From Oreohelix idahoensis (lineage: Eukaryota > Mollusca > Gastropoda > Stylommatophora > Oreohelicidae), in the NCBI GenBank assembly GCA_024509875.1, contig JAMPIV010015271.1, positions 283,501-347,500 on the forward strand: a DNA stretch of 64,000 bases, in the 5' to 3' direction. The notes below the pieces were generated by a model. That model did no database searches, had not been told where the DNA came from, and saw nothing but the letters and a program-made list of their open reading frames with translations. The translations under genes were made by a program, and so were the position numbers. Of this stretch, positions 60,331 through 64,000 are shown one piece after another (within the stretch, counting starts at the first letter, position 1; every line of letters starts with the position of its first letter).

Positions 60331-60915
60331 TTCTAATCGCTCTCACGGCTCCTGAACGCAAATAGCTCTACGAGTTGTCACCCCTTCCTGAAATTCGACC
60401 CTTTGTCAACGCCCATCCCTCTAATGGGAAATACGCTCACGCAGTGTGCAACGAGCCATCGCAATTCTGGAAATCTTATGTTGCAGTAGTAGTTTTCTAC
60501 TCGCCTCTTGATCACCAGTCAGAGCATTGCTGTTTCCAACATATCTATCAGCCCCGCGTCTTTAGCAGAATTTAAATCACCAGACTTTGTGTGCTTAAAC
60601 GGAGCACCCAGTCATAAACTAAGTCCACAACCCAGCCAAACCGGATTTAACCATCAAGTACGCAGGTCAACTCACGCATGCTGGATAATAGCACAGCGGG
60701 CTGATTTTCCTGAATTTGACCTCGTCTTGTGCGGGTTTTCGGGTCATCCAAAACCTCTGCACGTATTAGAGGCCAGTCGGATATAGACAGAGTATCTACA
60801 ACATATCTCGCTATTAGGGCGTAACCACCAGGCATGGATAGTGTCTACCTGTATTCAATAGTGAAAATTCATCACCTATAGGAGGATATATATATCTAAA
60901 GACACTACCAGGAGT
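60331..60915. other. Unassigned
   Basis: No gene or repeat recognised. Two short ORFs (60375-60575, 60508-60786) show no domain. Confidence 0.4.
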
Positions 60916-61076
60916 TACCTCCGAAATCGGCGAGTATCTGCCTGAATGGCGAGGGACATCTGTCTCTGTACAAGAAAAAAGGGGTACTCACGTAAAATCA
61001 ATGTCAGGTTAGACATTAATAATAACCTGAGATTTCGCCTCGAGTATTAGCGGGCGTACGTTAAAAAAAAAAAAAA
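60916..61076 (+). mobile_element. SINE-4 copy b, 5'-truncated
   Basis: The 12-base target duplication ACTACCAGGAGT is at 60904-60915 and 61077-61088. The insert matches the 3' half of the SINE at 34571-34927 in reverse, with GGCGAGTATCTGCC, CGCCTCGAGTATTAGCGGGC and a poly-A tail. Confidence 0.9.
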
Positions 61077-61252
61077 ACTACCAGGAGTATTGATCGTGGT
61101 TCCCCGAAAAACGGAAAGATTGAAGACTTTATTTATTTCTGGATGTTCTACGGGTTTTATGGTGGTGGTTTGTGTGTTCGTTGGTGTGTAATTTCATACT
61201 TGTATACCCAATGTGATTATTGAGCTTGTTCTATGTTGTTGTGCTGATATGC

Positions 61253-61253
<1 letters not shown>

Positions 61254-61347
<94 letters not shown>
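61254..61347. repeat. (AT)n microsatellite
   Basis: AT repeat (one C interruption) flush with the SINE-3 tail. Confidence 0.95.
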
Positions 61348-61349
<2 letters not shown>

Positions 61350-61558
61350 TTCTTCTTCTTCCGTCCTTAGCCAAAGACAGACCAAGCAGTCAGAGGCCAT
61401 CACGCCTTGTGGCGTATTAAGGGCAACAGCAGATTGATTTTCTCTGTTGTAGTTTCCCATCACGCCTAGCGGCGTCTTTAGGGCAACAACAAATAGATCC
61501 ATCTGCCGTTGTTTCCGTAATCGGTGTGACAAGCCAACGGGTGATCAGCCCATTGGGC
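61348..61558 (-). mobile_element. SINE-3 copy b
   Basis: Reverse orientation copy of 26494-26705, 211 bp, with the same head (GCCCAATGGGCTGATCACCC on the minus strand) and a GAAGAAGAAGAA tail. A few substitutions only. (AT)n lies on both sides. Confidence 0.92.
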
Positions 61559-61576
61559 ATATATATATATATATAG

Positions 61577-61662
<86 letters not shown>
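61559..61662. repeat. (AT)n then (AG)n microsatellite
   Basis: AT repeat to about 61634, followed by GAGAGA to 61661, directly before the LINE-B copy. Confidence 0.95.
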
Positions 61663-61666
<4 letters not shown>

Positions 61667-62540
61667 TCCAAGAGGAATAAGATGGACTACATTTTCTACA
61701 TTGGAAGATCTGGAATATGCAGATGACATTGCACTACTAGCACATTCACATCAAAACATCCAGGAAAAAACGGATAGACTTAATAAGTTTAGCCAGCAGG
61801 TGGGCTTGAACATCAATTTAAAGAAGTCTGAGGTCATGACGCTCAATGCGAGCAACCCTGAGCCCATATCAGTAAGGAATCAGCAACTGGTACAGACAGA
61901 TACCTTCACATACCTAGGAAGTATAGTAACACCAGACGGTGGGGCAGGCAAAGACATCAACATCAGAATGAATAAGGCAAGAACAGCCTTCTTTAGCCTA
62001 AACAACATCTGGAAGTCCTCCCAATACAGCACAAGCACAAAATTAAGATTATATCAGAGCTGTGTGCTTTCTGTGCTTCTCTATGCTGCGGAATGCTGGA
62101 GAGTTACAGAGAAGGAAATGTCGAAATTGTCCTCTTTTCACACAACATGCATAAGAAAAATTCACCGAATCTTTTGGCCGAATACCATCACCAACCAAGA
62201 TCTGCTTACTCGTAGCAAGCAAGAGGACATGCACACCATCATAGCTGGCAGACGCTGGAGCTGGGTTGGTCATGTCCTCAGAAGAGACCCCGATGCCATC
62301 ACAAGAACAGCTATGCTTTGGACCCCTGAAGGAAAACGAAAGAGAGGCCAACCAAAAACATCTTGGCGGAGGACTGTGGAGGCTGAGATGCAAAGAATGA
62401 ACCAGAGTTGGGGCACTGTACGAAGGATGGCCACCGACCGAGCAAAGTGGAATCAATTTGTTGTTGCCCTACAAGACGCAACCAGGCGTAATGGCCACTG
62501 ACTGCTTTGACGGTTGGAGGCTAAGGATCAAAGAAGAAGA
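61663..62540 (+). mobile_element. LINE-B copy, 5'-truncated
   Basis: Starts within the RT just before the catalytic box and runs to the 3' end: GGCCACTGACTGCTTTGACG, GGCTAAGGATCAAAGAAGAAG. The coding part is open. Its 3' end is the reference for fragments at 7119, 14505 and for the SINE-3 tail. Confidence 0.9.
61701..62501 (+). CDS. LINE-B RT C-terminal part (intact frame)
   Basis: A 266-codon ORF. It opens at EDLEYADDIALLAH (catalytic Y-A-D-D) and continues [70 protein letters not shown] and GKRKRGQPKTSWRRTVEAEM. It is intact although the N-terminal RT and endonuclease are missing through 5' truncation. Confidence 0.85.
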   Translation: MEDLEYADDIALLAHSHQNIQEKTDRLNKFSQQVGLNINLKKSEVMTLNASNPEPISVRNQQLVQTDTFTYLGSIVTPDGGAGKDINIRMNKARTAFFSLNNIWKSSQYSTSTKLRLYQSCVLSVLLYAAECWRVTEKEMSKLSSFHTTCIRKIHRIFWPNTITNQDLLTRSKQEDMHTIIAGRRWSWVGHVLRRDPDAITRTAMLWTPEGKRKRGQPKTSWRRTVEAEMQRMNQSWGTVRRMATDRAKWNQFVVALQDATRRNGH

Positions 62541-64000
62541 TATATCTAACAAAGATCACCATCAAAATCAAACTGTATGTAAATTCTAAGATGCTGTGGA
62601 AAGAAACAAATTTCTAAATTGTGTGATCAGAACCCAATAATTAAGAACGTTGTCTAGGGGATAATTATTTTTAATATTCCTTAACTCACAACACAAAACG
62701 CACACCACACTCTATCTAGAGTTAGACTAGATACAATATCAGACGTTAGTCATTTATCTAGACTCAGACTTAGATCAAATCCTGGACACGAGCCAACCAT
62801 TCTGTCACATTTAGATAGATGTAAAAAGTTAGGTATGGTCCCGCCTGAGTATAGGAGAAGGCGATAGTACGCGAGAAGTAAAGGTGTAAGAAATAGAGTT
62901 TCACGATTGGATAGATTGAGGAGAAGATGTCTCTGGACTGAATAGTTTCTCTAGTCCAGCCTATCTATACGACTATAATTTAGTATAAGACAATCTTGCA
63001 CTTCCAGATATTGAAAAATATAAGTTACACTAACCACACACACACAGAGCTATGTGACAACAAGACACACAAACGTGAAAAAGCTATGGTTAACTGGGTA
63101 TGGGTCTGACCAACACACACACAGTATAGTTCTTTTGTTGTTTATTATCATTTAAACTTTACAATATCGAATATCTAAAAGAAAGATCAAATAAATCAGA
63201 ATTACATATATATGGAAAAATAACAGAATATCTGTGCCCTCCCCTCATTGCAAAGATAAGAACCAACTAGTTAATAACCCCAAAGGTCAAAAAGTTAGCA
63301 CTAGGTTACAGTATAGACAGTAAAGAAAAACAGAGTTCCTAATACGTGCTACTCCGTAAAGTAAACAATTAGTAAGCAAAATAACGAGTTTGGTACAAGC
63401 TACTGTAACAAGAAAATATTCAATTTCTCTCTCTGACATAGTGGCCACGCTCTCGCTCCTTATCTAAATCTTGGTGATATTTCCTGGAATATACAGTTAT
63501 CCTGAATATATTTATCGCTATAGATAATGTCAGTGATCAGTGCCAAATTTGGCCCCAGTCCAGCCTTGATGATAACTTTATAAGGTGGACGCCAAGTTTG
63601 GTAGGGTACTCCTGGATCAATAATGTCACCTCGAATAGTTAAATGTAGAAACAAATCGAGCTCTGGTGTTCACAGCAAAGAATGGAAAAAATGCTTCTAG
63701 TATTTGTACACAGCTAATTGCTAAAATTGTTACTGATGATGGTAATTGATTGATTGGTAAATCCTATCGGCTGGCTCTGTGGTGAGTGCCGATTGTTGAA
63801 ACAGCACAATTTTCTGAATAAATCCAGTGCTGCGTCTGTCAAAAGTTAGATGTTGCAGTTATTTCATATACCACTCCCATGGGCTGATAAATTGGAAAAA
63901 ATATCGGGGAATTGATAGTCCAGTTAAACTTAATAGTTAAATGTTTATTTGTCTTTTAGCTCGTCCTGTTCACAATATGGAATTGGGACTCGTAAACCAC
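62541..64000. other. Unassigned
   Basis: No recognisable gene, repeat or RNA. A 64-codon minus-strand ORF (63460-63654) reads GVPYQTWRPPYKVIIKAGLG, without a domain I know. Confidence 0.4.

Overview
The window looks like invertebrate metazoan nuclear DNA. It has spliced exons, nested non-LTR, LTR, Penelope and DNA transposons, tRNA-derived SINEs and long (AT)n microsatellites. Molluscan or other lophotrochozoan origin is my inference from the mix of element types and TTAGGG-like telomeric motifs. No sequence here fixes the species. There are no prokaryotic features, rRNA genes or CRISPR arrays.

Only one host gene was recognised: GTF2H2, encoding the p44/Ssl1 subunit of TFIIH. It lies on the minus strand, with the start codon at 37809 and the last exon seen at 6531-6441. 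Five short exons are spread over 31 kb. One expected exon was not found and the 3' end lies left of the window. The introns consist mostly of transposable elements.

Layout: 1-5640 is a young LTR retrotransposon with an intact gag-protease ORF and no pol. 5.7-19 kb holds the 3' part of the GTF2H2 gene, including an I/Nimb-like LINE at 7.4-14.2 kb broken by four later insertions, and two short piggyBac-type elements. 19-31 kb is intron 3, with LINE-A, LINE-D, a near-duplicate pair of LINE-C copies, and a minisatellite-filled hAT-like element. 31-38 kb has exons 3-1, a piggyBac-like element with a LINE in its apparent intron, and SINEs. 38-48.5 kb holds a decayed gag, a fold-back element carrying a mariner, SINEs, a LINE with its RT deleted, a solo LTR and an integrase fragment. 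49-62.5 kb is a series of (AT)n arrays with elements flush against them: a second young gag-only LTR element (49774-55026), a Tc1-like MITE, LTR candidates, a BED-finger hAT remnant, a SINE and a LINE-B copy. 62.5-64 kb holds nothing I can name.

Family names LINE-A to LINE-I and SINE-1 to SINE-4 are local labels for related copies in this window. LINE-A is a FADD-type LINE with a TAAG tail. LINE-B, LINE-C and LINE-H are RTE-like LINEs, with GAA tails in B and H. LINE-D has a YADD/CADD catalytic box. LINE-E is known from 3' ends only. LINE-F, LINE-G and LINE-I are I/Nimb-like, with RNase H visible in F and G. The two young LTR elements encode capsid-type proteins but no polymerase, so they would need enzymes supplied by related elements elsewhere.
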